Assembly: GCA_963696105.1 (NCBI GenBank)
Contig: CAVOIP010000001.1
Coordinates: forward strand, 310,001 to 374,000
Direction: 5' to 3'
DNA length: 64,000 nt
Origin: CAVRTM01 sp963696105
Lineage (GTDB): Bacteria > Actinomycetota > Actinomycetes > Actinomycetales > Dermatophilaceae
Shown here: positions 8,106 through 19,747 of the stretch, in pieces
How the letters are laid out: the number at the start of each line of letters is the position of its first letter
How positions within the stretch are numbered: position 1 is the first letter of the stretch
Notes under the pieces: model-generated
What the model saw: the letters and a program-made list of their open reading frames with translations, nothing else
What the model was told of the DNA's origin: nothing
Database searches by the model: none
Position numbers and translations under genes: made by a program

Positions 8106-8855
8106 CTACACGGCGGTGCCGACGAGGCTCCCGATGCCGTAGGTGATCCCCATGGCCAGCAGCCCGCCCGCCACGTTGCGCACCAGCGGCCGCCGCCAGG
8201 GTGCATGGCCGAGCCGGGCTGACACCAGACCGGTGAAGACCAGTGCCAGCACGACGGCCACGACGGTCACCAGCACCCGGCCGCCCGGAGGCGGCAGGGC
8301 GATCGCGAGCAGCGGCAGCAGGGCGCCGACGGTGAACGCCACCAGGGAGGCGAACGCCGCGTGCCAGGGGCTGGACAGCTCGTCGGGGTTGATGCCGAGC
8401 TCGGCCTCGGCGTGGGCGCCGAGGGCGTCGTGCGCGGTGAGCTGCTCGGCGACCTCGCGGGCGACGTCCGCGGACAGTCCCTTGGCGAGGTAGATCTCGG
8501 TGAGCTCGGCCAGCTCCTCGTCCGGGGTCTCGTGCAGCTCCCGCCGTTCCTTGGCGAGGAGAGCCCGCTCGGTGTCGCGCTGGGTGCTGACCGAGACGTA
8601 CTCGCCCACGGCCATGCTCATCGCACCCGCGACGAGCCCGGCGATGCCGGCCGTGAGGATGACGCCCCTGCTCGCCGTCGCGCCGGCGACACCGAGGACG
8701 ATGCCCGCGGTGGAGACGATGCCGTCGTTGGCGCCCAGCACCCCCGCCCGCAGCCAGTTCAGCCGCGAGGCCATCCCCCCGGCGTGCGGCTCCTCGTGAT
8801 CCGGCCCCAGGGCCTCCTCGCCCGGGACCGTGCCGCCGGTGTCCAGCGAGCCCAT
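8106..8855 (-). CDS. VIT1/CCC1-family membrane transporter
   Basis: 249 residues. N-terminal helix region SRLNWLRAGVLGANDGIVSTAGIVLGVAGA is the hallmark of the VIT1/CCC1 family, which moves Fe2+/Mn2+ across membranes. Two N-terminal helices, an acidic cytosolic helical insert (residues ~85-160, ELHETPDEELAELTEIY) that acts as the metal-binding segment in family members, then three C-terminal helices. The ATG at 8855 overlaps the stop of the truncated dehydratase gene; a GTG 6 nt upstream is an alternative start. The ribosome-binding site (AAGGAG) lies inside the end of that upstream remnant, so the remnant may persist because it supplies translation signals. Confidence 0.9.
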   Translation of the reverse strand: MGSLDTGGTVPGEEALGPDHEEPHAGGMASRLNWLRAGVLGANDGIVSTAGIVLGVAGATASRGVILTAGIAGLVAGAMSMAVGEYVSVSTQRDTERALLAKERRELHETPDEELAELTEIYLAKGLSADVAREVAEQLTAHDALGAHAEAELGINPDELSSPWHAAFASLVAFTVGALLPLLAIALPPPGGRVLVTVVAVVLALVFTGLVSARLGHAPWRRPLVRNVAGGLLAMGITYGIGSLVGTAV

Positions 8856-8857
8856 GG

Positions 8858-8980
8858 TCACACCTGCTCCTTCGCCCGCGCGCCGATGCGCGCCGTCGTG
8901 ACCGCGTTGCCGCGGCGCCGCCAGCCGGCCAGGTCGGCCAGCGGCCGCGAGACCTCTTCGTCGGTCAGCAGTCTGCTCAT
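8858..8980 (-). pseudogene. Truncated 4a-hydroxytetrahydrobiopterin dehydratase (pterin-4a-carbinolamine dehydratase) remnant
   Basis: 40 codons that begin MSRLLTDEEVSRPLADLAGW, the typical N-terminus of the dehydratase family, then diverge after GNAVTTA and stop. Intact members are about 90-110 residues and need the central H-H-P-x-I motif, which is absent here. The loss is of the C-terminal two thirds. The fragment is directly coupled to the VIT-family gene and carries its ribosome-binding site. Confidence 0.65.
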
Positions 8981-9059
8981 GCCCACACCTTGACCCGGTG
9001 TGTCCGGCTTGTCGAGCAAGGCTTGGCTGACCCCGGTGGCAGACTGTGCGCCGATTCCC

Positions 9060-9500
9060 ATGGACGACATCCTCCCCGACCTGCCCCCTGCCCCGCGCCT
9101 CGTGGTCGGCGCGGCGATCGTCGACGACCTCATGCGCCCGACCTGCCTGCTCGCTGCCCGGCGCACCGAGCCTCCCGCGCTGGCCGGCGGGTGGGAGCTG
9201 CCAGGGGGCAAGGTGGAGCCCGGCGAGGACGCGGTGGTCGCGCTGCACCGCGAGATCCTCGAGGAGCTCGGCGTGCGGGTCGAGCTGGGCCGGGAGGTCC
9301 CCGGGCCGGTCGGCGGCGCGTGGCCGCTGGGGGAGCGCTACCTCATGCGGGTGTGGCTCGCCGAGGTCAGCGACGGCCGACCGCTGCCGCTGCAGGAGCA
9401 CGACGAGCTGCGCTGGCTGGGTCTGGCCGATGCCTTCACCGTGGCGTGGCTGCCCGCCGACCTGCCCATCGTCGACGCCGTGACGACCGCCACGTCCTGA
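9060..9500 (+). CDS. Nudix hydrolase, MutT-like
   Basis: 146 residues. The full Nudix box GGKVEPGEDAVVALHREILEELGV matches G-x5-E-x7-R-E-U-x-E-E-x-G-U at residues ~46-68 (quoted motif split: GGKVEPGEDAVV / ALHREILEELGV). Preceding LPGGKVEPGE and the WELPGG context are typical of 8-oxo-(d)GTP pyrophosphohydrolases. The start is taken at ATG 9060 because the upstream frame (from 9000) overlaps the promoter region of the divergent dehydratase remnant. Likely cytosolic nucleotide sanitation; the substrate is inferred from the family. Confidence 0.85.
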   Translation: MDDILPDLPPAPRLVVGAAIVDDLMRPTCLLAARRTEPPALAGGWELPGGKVEPGEDAVVALHREILEELGVRVELGREVPGPVGGAWPLGERYLMRVWLAEVSDGRPLPLQEHDELRWLGLADAFTVAWLPADLPIVDAVTTATS

Positions 9501-9555
9501 CCCGCCCCGGACGCCCGCCGGGCACTGGTCACGGGACCGCCCAAAGGCTGAGACA

Positions 9556-11463
<1,908 letters not shown>

Positions 11464-11483
11464 CCCGCACCTCGCACCACCCG

Positions 11484-11515
11484 AACGCCTCCCCGCACCT
11501 GTGCGGGGAGGCGTT
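11484..11515 (+). terminator. Hairpin terminator after typA, 15-bp perfect stem
   Basis: 11484-11498 pairs with 11501-11515 around a CT dinucleotide (effective 4-nt loop after opening the last pair). No U tract, as usual in this group. Confidence 0.85.
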
Positions 11516-11696
11516 CCCCGTGGGGCCCACGGCGCAAACGAGGTCACGATCCGGCGTCATCGGCCCCTAATCGTTCACCATCTGGACCGGCTGGTTTCGA
11601 GTTTGCCGGTCGCCAGTTGGCACGTTCTTGGCCTGCGCAGGTTCGCGGGAGCCCGACCGGGCCGACGGAAACACCACCACAAGGAGCTCGTCAAGC

Positions 11697-12719
11697 ATGA
11701 CGATCAGTGCCGGTCAGTTCGAGGCAGAGGCCCCTCCGGTCGCTCCGAGATGAGACGGCCGAGACCGCCAAGATCGTCGGCCGTTCTCCCTGGCAGATCG
11801 CCAAGTCGCGGCTGCGCCGCGACAAGGTGTCGATGGCAGCCCTCATCGTCGTGTGTCGTCTTCCTCGCTGATGGCCATCTCCGCGCCGATCCTGGACAAG
11901 CTGGGCGTCATCGACCCGCAGACGTTCCACACCGACCTGGTCGGCGGGCCTCGGCTCGCGTGCCCGACGGGGGCGTTCGGCGGCGCCAGCCTCGCAGCAC
12001 CCGCTCGGCGTCGAGCCGCAGACCGGCCGCGACATGCTGTCCCGCGCTGTGTCCTCGGGGTCACCCTGTCGCTGTTCGTCGCCATCTCGGCCACGATCTT
12101 CAGCGTCGTCATCGGCGTCGGTCCTCGGCATCATCAGCGGCTACATGGGCGGTGGCGTCGACTTCGGCATCGGCCGCGTGCATGGACCTGATCCTGTCCT
12201 TCCCGCAGCTGCTGATGCTGCTGGCGCTGTCGCCGGTGCTGATCGACCGGATCACCGCGCTCGGGGTGCCGGCGGGCAACCGCCTCGGCCGTGGTCTACC
12301 TGATCCTCGTCCTCGGCTTCTTCGGCTGGCCGTACTTCGCGCGCATCATCCGCGGCCAGGTGCTGTCCCTGCGCGAGCGCGAGTTCGTCGAGGCCGCCAA
12401 GTCCCTCGGCGCCACAGTCGCCGCGGATCTGGTTCAACGAGCTGCTGCCCAACCTGTGGGCGCCGATCCTCGTCTACACCACGCTGATCCTGCCGACGAA
12501 CATCTCGGCCGAGGCGGCGCTGCAGCTACCTCGGCGTCGGCGTCAAGGCGCCGACGCCCACCCTGGGCAACATCCTCACCGACTCGGTGAACTTCCTCGC
12601 AGCCGGACCCGATGTACTTCTTCCTCCCGGGCCTGTTCATCTTCGCCTTCGTGCTCGCCTTCAACCTGCTCGGCGACGGTCTGCGCGACGCGCTCGACCC
12701 GAAGGCCGACCGCACCTAG
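11697..12719 (+). pseudogene. dppC: Oligopeptide/dipeptide ABC transporter permease DppC (frameshifted)
   Basis: Reading requires changing frame about 15 times; each change is resolved by dropping one extra base (for example at ~11748, 11854, 11867, 11994). The restored protein is ~335 residues: an OppC N-terminal segment (SPWQIAKSRLRRDKVSMAA), six membrane helices, the HPLGVEPQTGRDMLSR signature, and an EAA loop REFVEAAKSLGA for the ATPase contact. No missing domain and no unusual substitutions. An AAGGAG ribosome-binding site lies 10 nt before ATG 11697. It ends at TAG 12719. Because only insertions occur, a sequence error or very recent inactivation is more likely than old decay. Confidence 0.8.
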
Positions 12720-12737
12720 GCGGTGCCCCAACCACGT

Positions 12738-12782
12738 CCCGCAGCAACCGCTGCGGGGAGGACCACCGGCGGCATGCCGGTG
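12738..12782 (+). other. Two small hairpins between dppC and dppA
   Basis: Stem 12738-12744/12751-12757 and stem 12764-12770/12776-12782, 7 bp each. They lie just before the AAGGAG ribosome-binding site of dppA. They could stabilise the dppA message or weakly terminate, which is common where a binding protein must be made in excess. Insertions in this region may have distorted them. Confidence 0.4.
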
Positions 12783-12802
12783 AGACTGCACAAGGAGAGC
12801 GC

Positions 12803-14548
12803 ATGAAGCGCACGAACACGAGAGCTGCTGGTCATCGCACTCTCCGGCGTTGTGGCCGTCACGGCCGCAGCGTGCGGCGGGGGTGGCAGCACAGCCACCT
12901 CGACGCGGCAGCGGCACCTCGGCGGCCGCCGCGACCAAGGGCGGGACGCTGTACGTACCTGACCAAGCGCGCCGTCGAGCACTGGGACCCCCAGCGGATC
13001 TACATCGGCCGTGACCTGGCCAACGAGTCCCGCATGGTCTACCGCACGCTGACGACCTTCCCGGTCGCCTCGGGCAAGGAGTCCACCAAGCTGGTGGCCG
13101 ACCTCGCCACCGACACCGGCACCGCCGACCGACGGCGGCAAGACGTGGACGTTCACGCTGAAGCAGGGCCCCAAGTGGGAGGACGGCAAGGCCGATCACC
13201 TGCGCCGACTTCAAGTACGGCGTCTCGCGCACCTTCGCCGTCGACGTCATCACCGGTGGCCCGAACTACGCGATCCAGTTCCTGGACATCCCGCCAAGGA
13301 CTCCAAGGGCACCTCGGTCTACAAGGGCCCCTACGCGACCGTACACCAAGGGGCCAGGCCCTGTTCGACAAGGCCGTGCACGTGCTCCGGGCAAGACCAT
13401 CACCTTCCACCTGAAGAAGCCGGTCGGTGACTTCAACTACGCGCTCTACCTGCCGGCGTTCGCGCCGTACCGCAAGGACCAGGACAAGGGTGACAAGTCC
13501 AACTACGCGGTCTTCTCCGACGGCCCGTACAAGCTGCAGGGCACCTGGACCAAGAACAAGGGCGGCACGTTCGTCCGCAACCCCAACTGGGACCCGAAGA
13601 CCGGACCCGATCCGCAAGGCCTACCCGGACAAGATCGTCTTCACCGAGGGTCTGACCGACGAGGTCATCGCCCAGCGCCTGCATCAGCGACCCGGGCAAC
13701 GACAAGACCGCGGTCTCCGACCGCCGGATCGCCGCCGGCGTACCAGCCGCAGGCGTCAACAACCCGCAGCAGAAGGCGCGCTCACGAGCTCGTCGACGCC
13801 CCGTTCGTCGACTACCTGGTGCCGAACTTCAAGACGCTGACGAACCCGCTGGTCGCGCCAGGCCCTGGCCGTCGCCACCGACAAGGCCGGCTACATCACC
13901 GCCGAGGGTGGCCCGACGCGCTACGGCCGTCCACGGCGCAGACGCTGGTCAGCCCGGCGCGTCCGGTCGGCTACAAGAAGTTCAACGCCTTCAACGCGCC
14001 CGACACCGGTGACCCGGCCAAGGCCAAGCAGCTGCTGACGCAGGCCGGCGTGAAGATGCCCTACCCGATCCACTTCACCTACAGCGGTGGCACGCCGACG
14101 TCGCGAGAAGTACGCGGCGGCGCTGAAGGCCGGCTGGGAGAAGGCCGGCTTCAAGGTCACCCTCGACGAGCTGACGGACACGTACTACGACGTCATCCAG
14201 AACCCGACCAACGCGACGAAGTACGACGTCACGTGGGCCGGCTGGGGTGCTGACTGGCCGAACGCGTCGACGGTCATCCCGCCGCTGTTCGACAGCCGGG
14301 TCAACCTGTCCTCGCGCCTCCAACGGCTCAGGACTACGGCTACTACGAGCAACCCGGCCGTCAACACGACGATCGACGCCGCGTACGGCGAGACGGACCT
14401 GACCAAGCAGGCTGCCGATGTGGGGCGACCTGGACGAGCCGCTCGCCAAGGACGTCGCCTACATCCCGCTCGACCTACGACGAAGTTCTTCCGTGATCTG
14501 AGGCTCGGGCGTCAAGGGCTGGATCGACAACCCGGCGTCTCGGACTAA
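12803..14548 (+). pseudogene. dppA: Oligopeptide ABC transporter substrate-binding lipoprotein (frameshifted)
   Basis: About 27 single-base insertions must be skipped to read it through. The restored protein (~570 residues) starts MKRTNTRLLVIALSGVVAVT with a lipobox ending A-A-C (signal peptidase II site), then an SBP family 5 domain: RTLTTFPV, TWTFTLK, ITCADFKYGVSR, DPIRKAYPDK, and near the end TVIPPLFDSRVNLS. It shares many of these stretches with the intact lipoprotein at 18020-19747, so the two are paralogues. It would capture peptides outside the membrane for the DppBC channel. Start ATG 12803 with an AAGGAG site; end TAA 14548. Confidence 0.8.
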
Positions 14549-14647
14549 CCGGTACCTCGGACCTCGGCGTCAGGCATCATGGACGGTGCCAGGCACCGGT
14601 GACCGTCCAGGAGCTACCATCACTCACGGTAGTGCTCGCTTGCGGTG

Positions 14648-14677
14648 GGGGCACGCATCTTCAGGGATGCGTGCCCC
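14648..14677 (+). terminator. Hairpin terminator, 11-bp perfect stem
   Basis: 14648-14658 pairs with 14667-14677 with an 8-nt loop. It falls between dppA and dppB, so dppB-dppD-dppF may have its own promoter or depend on read-through. Confidence 0.7.
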
Positions 14678-14767
14678 TCGCCGCGACTCCTCGATTCGCC
14701 CGCCGAGCGCGGTGGCTCGATCAGACACGAAGGTGAGGTGAGGTCGCCGCGTAAGTGGCGACTTGCC

Positions 14768-15799
14768 ATGCTGTACTACATCATCCGGCGTTGATCGGCC
14801 GCGGTCATGATGCTCGTCGTCATCAGCATCGTGACGTTCGGCATCTTCTACGCCACGCCCGACCGACCCCGCCCGCCTCACGTGCGGCAAGAACTGCACG
14901 CCGCAGTCCATCGCCGCGAACCGCGCACTTCCTCGGGCTTCGACAAGCCGCTGTACCGTGCAGTACGGCGACTTCATGAAGGGCCTGGTCGTCCGAGCGG
15001 AACTTCCCGGACGACCCGCAGCTCAGCAAGGACAACCCCGACAAGGTCACCCACTGCGCCGCGCCCTGCCTCGGCTACTCGCCGCTGCAGAACCCAGCTC
15101 GTCACCGACCTGATCAAGCAACGTCTCCCGGTCACCCTGTCGCTCGCCCTCGGCGCGTTCGTCATCTGGATCGTGCTCGGCGTCGGCTGCTCGGCATCAT
15201 CGCCGCGCTCCGACGCGGCAAGCTCGTCGACCGCGTGCTGGTGGCTGCCTCGCTGGTCTTCTACTCGTTCCCGACGTTCTTCATCGCCCTGCTGGCCTAC
15301 AACTACCTCGTCGACGAAGTGGCAGCTGTTCGGCGATCCCGACGTACGTCACCGCTGACGCCAGAACCCGAGCCAGTGGTTCCACGGCCTGCTGCCTGCC
15401 GTGGATGACCCTGGCGGCTCGTCTACGCCGCGGGCTACATCCGGCTGACCCGCACCTACATGCTCGAGACGATGGGCGAGGACTACCTGCGCACGGCCCG
15501 GGCCAAGGGCCTGCCCGAGCGCACGATCGTCATCAAGCACACGCTGCGCGCCGCGCTGACGCCCGATCGTCACCGTGGCCGGCCTCGACCTCGGCGGCGC
15601 TGCTCGCCGGTGCCGCGATCACCGAGACCGTCTTCAACTTCCAGGGGCTCGGCCGGGCCACGGTCGATGCCGTGTCCGTACGTTCGACCTGCCCGTCATC
15701 GTCGGGCTGGTCCTGGTCGCCGCGTTCTTCATCGTCGTGGCCAACCTGGTCGTCGACCTGCTGTACGGCGTGATCGACCCGCGAGTGCGTCTGTCCTGA
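14768..15799 (+). pseudogene. dppB: Oligopeptide/dipeptide ABC transporter permease DppB (frameshifted)
   Basis: Starts MLYYIIRR at ATG 14768. An early in-frame TGA and roughly 20 later single-base insertions break it. The restored protein is ~325 residues with an N-terminal helix, a long outside loop carrying four Cys (TCGKNC and THCAAPC), five further helices, and the EAA loop YLRTARAKGL. The Cys-bearing loop is a known trait of actinobacterial DppB proteins. Ends RVRLS at TGA 15799. Partner of DppC in the membrane channel. Confidence 0.78.
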
Positions 15800-15836
15800 G
15801 CGGCCCGACCCAGCGCACGCCGTACGCCCGCGACAG

Positions 15837-16895
15837 GTAGTCCCGTCGACGACAGCCTCGCGGCCGCGCCGTTCCTCGACGTCAACGACCTGCACGTCCA
15901 CTTCCCGACCGACGACGGCCTGGTGAAGTCGGTCGACGGCGTCAGCTTCGAGCTCGAGCGCGGGCCAGACCCTCGGCATCGTCGGTGAGTCCGGCTCGGG
16001 CAAGTCGGTCACCAGCCAGGCCATCATGGGCCTGCACCGGCGGCACCAAGCGCCAAGATCACCGGCCAGATCCTGCTCGACGGCGAGGACCTGCTCGCCG
16101 TCACCGACGCCCGCGATCCGCGAGCTGCGCGGCAACCGACGATGGCGATGATCTTCCAGGACCCGCTCTCCGCGCTGCACCCGTACTACACGATCGGCAA
16201 CCAGATCGTCGAGGCCTACCTGGTCCACCACCACGGTGAGCAAGGCGCAGGCCCGCACGCGGACGATCGAGATGCTCGACCGGGTCGGCATCCCGAACGC
16301 GCAGCGCCGGGTCGACGCAGTACCCGCACGAGTTCTCCGGCGGCATGCGCCAGCGCGCGATGATCGCGATGGCGCTGGTCAACGACCCGAAGCTGCTGAT
16401 CGCCGACGAGCCGACGACCGCGCTCGACGTCACCGTCCAGGCCCAGATCCTGGAGCTGATGAAGGACCTGCAGCGCGAGTTCGGCTCGGCGATCATCATC
16501 ATCACCCACGACCTCGGCGTCGTCGCCGACATCGCCGACGACATGCTGGTGATGTACGGCGGCACGCGCGGTCGAGACCGGCACGCGTCACGGACGTCTT
16601 CTACCAGCCCCAGCACCCCTACACCTGGGGCCTGCTGCAGCTCGATGCCGCGACTGGACCAGGTACGCAGGACCGGCTGGACCCGATCCCCGGCAACCCG
16701 CCGTCGCTGATCAACCTGCCCACGGGCTGCAAGTTCAACCCGCGCTGCGGCTACCAGCACGAGGTCGCCGACTCGCTGTGCACGACGCGCGAGCCGGAGC
16801 TGGTCGGAGCCGGTACGACGAGCAGCGCGCGGTGCCACATCGACCCGGCGCGGCGTACGCAGATCGCCCTCGAGCTGTTCGGGGCGAAGAAGTGA
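15837..16895 (+). pseudogene. dppD: Oligopeptide ABC transporter ATPase DppD (frameshifted)
   Basis: About 15 insertions. Restored sequence has Walker A GESGSGKS (~15987-16010), Q-loop IFQDPLSALHPYY, signature SGGMRQR, Walker B LLIADEPTTALD, and H-loop ITHDLGVV, then the oligopeptide-type C-terminal region with a Cys-containing iron-sulfur-like segment (CKFNPRCGYQ). The start is uncertain: GT-A-G-TCC near 15837 reads as GTG TCC GTC GAC GAC if the A and one C are extra. One of the two motor subunits of the importer. 11 bp separate its stop from dppF. Confidence 0.78.
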
Positions 16896-16906
16896 CGGAG
16901 ACCTCC

Positions 16907-17965
16907 ATGAGCAACACATCCGGTATCCAGGACCGCCCCCAGCCGGTGGACGGAGCGGACACCGCCCCCCGCGGCGAGCCGCTGCTGCGGCTCACCGACC
17001 TGCGGAAGCACTTCCCGACCCGCCGGCCGGGCATCATCACGCCGGCCCGACGCCCCGGTGAAGGCGGTCGACGGCATCTCCCTGGAGGTGCGCCCCGGTG
17101 AGACCGTCGGCCTGGTCGGCGAGTCCGGCTGCGGCAAGTCGACCGCCGGGCGCACGATGCTGCGGCTGCTCGAGCCGACCGGCGGCACGATCGAGTTCGA
17201 CGGCGAGGACGTCACCACCGTCCAGGGCCACCGGCTGCGTCAGCTGCGCCGCGAGATGCAGATGGTCTTCCAGGACCCCTACGGCTCGCTGAACCCGCGG
17301 CACACCGTCGGCACGATCGTCGGCCGCGCCGTACGAGATCCAGGGGATCAAGCCCGAGGGTGGCGTCCGCAAGGCCGTGCAGGAGCTGATGGAGCGGGTC
17401 GGGCTGAACCCCGAGCACTACAACCGCTACCCGCACGAGTTCTCCGGCGGCCAGCGCCAGCGCATCGGCATCGCCCGGGCCATCGCGCTGCAGCCGCAGC
17501 TGATCGTCTGCGACGAGCCGGTCTCGGCGCTGGACGTGTCGATCCAGGCGCAGGTGATCAACCTGCTCGAGGACATCCAGGACGAGCACGGGCTGGCCTA
17601 CGTGTTCATCGCGCACGACCTGTCCGTCGTCCGGCACATCTCCGACCGTGTGGTCGTGATGTACCTCGGCAAGATCATGGAGGAGGCCGACCGCGACGCC
17701 CTCTACGAGCGGCCGCTGCACCCCTACACCCACGCGCTGCTGTCCGCGGTGCCGGTGCCGGACCCCAACCGCGAGTCCCAGCGCGAGCGGATCCTGCTGC
17801 AGCGGCGACCTGCCCAGCCCGCAGAACCCGCCGTCGGGCTGCGTGTTCCGCACCCGGTGCCCGAAGGCGCAGGAGAGGTGCGCGGTGGAGGTGCCGCTGC
17901 CGGTCGAGCGGGAGCCGGGTCACCGGGTCGCCTGCCACTTCCCCGAGGAGCGAGTGGTCATCTAG
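16907..17965 (+). pseudogene. dppF: Oligopeptide ABC transporter ATPase DppF (frameshifted)
   Basis: Only three extra bases (near 17048, 17330 and 17803) interrupt it, far fewer than in the four genes before it. Restored protein ~351 residues: Walker A GESGCGKS, Q-loop VFQDPYGSLNPRHT, signature SGGQRQR, Walker B LIVCDEPVSALD, H-loop IAHDLSVV, and the OppF C-terminal Cys segment (SGCVFRTRCPKA). Second motor subunit. Ends at TAG 17965; the intact lipoprotein gene follows after 54 bp. Confidence 0.8.
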
Positions 17966-18019
17966 CTGGTGCCGAGCGAAACTGAGGGCACCGGGAACCA
18001 CCGCGACCAGAGGATCCGC

Positions 18020-19747
18020 ATGCTCACCCCTTCCGTCCTGACCTGCGGCGCCGTCGCCGTCGCGCTGGGGCTGGCTGCGTGCAGCGCAGGCGGGGGGCAG
18101 AGCGAGGGTGTGCGCTCGGCCGGCCCTGCGCAGCGCGGGGGCACGCTGCACGTGCTCGACGAGGGCACGGTGCTCTCGTGGGACCCGCAGCGGGTCTACA
18201 GCTCCTCGGACATGTCGGTCGCCAACCGGCTGTTCAGCAGGACGCTGACGACGTTCGCCCCGGGAACCACCCCCGACCAGCAGCGCACCCTGGTCCCCGA
18301 CCTCGCCCGTGACACCGGCACCACCGGTGACGGCGGGCGGACGTGGTCCTTCGTGCTGCGGGCGGGTGCGACCTGGCAGGACGGCCGCCCGGTCACCTGC
18401 GCCGACGTGAAGTACGGCATCTCCCGGCAGTTCGCGGTCGACCGGCTGCAGGGCGGCCCGCAGTACGGCCTGCGCTACCTCGACATCCCCCGGTACCCCA
18501 GCGGGGCCAGCCGCTACGCCGGGCCCTACCGCAGGACCGGGCAGGCGCTGTTCGACAAGGCGGTCTCGTGCCGTGGCACCACCCTCGGGGTCCGCCTCAA
18601 CCAGCCCCTGCCGGACTTCAACCGGATGGTGAGCCTGCCGGCGTTCTCGCCGTTCCGGGCCGACCACGACCAGGGGGCAGGGTCCAACCTGGCGGTGTTC
18701 TCCAACGGGCCGTACATGCTCAAGGGTGCGTGGAAGTCCGGCACCGGCGGGGTCTTCGTGCGCAACCCTCACTGGGACGCGGCCCAGGACCCGATCCGCA
18801 AGGCCTATCCCGACCAGGTCGCCTTCACCGAGGGCCTGGACACCCAGCAGGTCGTCCAGCGGCTGGTGGCCGACCGCGGCGACGACGCCGCCGCGGTGAC
18901 CCGCACGTCGGTCCCGCCGGCCGCCGTCGAGAGCGCCCTCGCCGCGCCGGGTGTCCGGTCCCGCTCGACCAACCCGCTCTCGCCCCTGGTGGAGTACCTC
19001 GCCCCCAACCTCAAGAGCTCGTCGATGGCCAACGTCAAGGCCCGGCAGGCCCTGGCCATGTCGACCGACCGCACCGCCTACGTGCAGGCGATGGGCGGCA
19101 CCCGGACCGCCGTCCCCACGACCGCGGTGATCAGCCAGACGCTCGACGCCTACCGGCCGTTCGACCCGTTCGGCGTCGGGCTGTCCGGCGACCCGAAGCG
19201 GGCCAAGGTCCTGCTTCAGCAGTCCGGGCTGACCTCACCGGTTCCCCTGCGGGTCGTCTACCGCAAGGGGATCCTGCGCGACCGGGCGATGGCGGCGCTG
19301 AAGGCCCGCTGGGAGCAGGCCGGCTTCACCGTCACGTTGATCCCGCTGGACAGCCGGTACACGACGACGGTCAACCAGGCCGCCTATGCCAGCCGCGCCG
19401 ACGTCTTCTGGGGGCTGTGGGAGGCCGACTTCGGGTCCGCGCTGACGATGATCCCGCCGCTGTTCGACAGCCGGGTCAACCTCTCCCCGGCCGGCTCGGG
19501 CCAGGACCTGGGCTACGTCGACAACCCGGCGCTGAACGCCCGCATGGACGCGGCGGCCAGGCTGCGGGACGACACCGCACGGGCGCGGGCGTGGGGCGAC
19601 CTCGACGAGACCATCGCCCGCCTGGCCGGTTCCGTCGCCCTGGTCGACCAGCGGTCCGTGTTCCTGCACGGGTCCGCCGTGAAGAACTACAGCGACCATG
19701 AGCTGTTGGGCGGGTCCGTCGACCTGGCCCAGATCGCTGTGCGATGA
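18020..19747 (+). CDS. Oligopeptide ABC transporter substrate-binding lipoprotein, intact paralogue
   Basis: 575 residues from ATG 18020 with an AGAGGA ribosome-binding site. Signal peptide with lipobox L-A-A-C at about residue 20 anchors it to the membrane outer face. SBP family 5 features: GGTLHVLDEGTVLSWDPQR, TWSFVLRAGATWQDGRP, DPIRKAYPD, and IPPLFDSRVNLSPAG. It is a paralogue of the frameshifted dppA and lies right after dppF, so it probably feeds the same channel with another peptide set. Unlike the five genes before it, the frame is perfectly open. It overlaps mshB by 4 bp (ATGA), indicating translational coupling. Confidence 0.93.
   Translation: MLTPSVLTCGAVAVALGLAACSAGGGQSEGVRSAGPAQRGGTLHVLDEGTVLSWDPQRVYSSSDMSVANRLFSRTLTTFAPGTTPDQQRTLVPDLARDTGTTGDGGRTWSFVLRAGATWQDGRPVTCADVKYGISRQFAVDRLQGGPQYGLRYLDIPRYPSGASRYAGPYRRTGQALFDKAVSCRGTTLGVRLNQPLPDFNRMVSLPAFSPFRADHDQGAGSNLAVFSNGPYMLKGAWKSGTGGVFVRNPHWDAAQDPIRKAYPDQVAFTEGLDTQQVVQRLVADRGDDAAAVTRTSVPPAAVESALAAPGVRSRSTNPLSPLVEYLAPNLKSSSMANVKARQALAMSTDRTAYVQAMGGTRTAVPTTAVISQTLDAYRPFDPFGVGLSGDPKRAKVLLQQSGLTSPVPLRVVYRKGILRDRAMAALKARWEQAGFTVTLIPLDSRYTTTVNQAAYASRADVFWGLWEADFGSALTMIPPLFDSRVNLSPAGSGQDLGYVDNPALNARMDAAARLRDDTARARAWGDLDETIARLAGSVALVDQRSVFLHGSAVKNYSDHELLGGSVDLAQIAVR

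Noticed and set aside
11697..17965. Programmed ribosomal frameshifting or recoding as explanation for the broken transporter genes
   Set aside because: Dozens of +1 sites in a row with no shared slippery sequence or structure cannot be programmed recoding; an insertion artefact or recent damage is simpler.
11697..17965. A strict rule that all extra bases lie between codons
   Set aside because: Restoring the frame always allows a boundary placement with a changed codon, so the apparent rule is biased and cannot be shown from this sequence alone.
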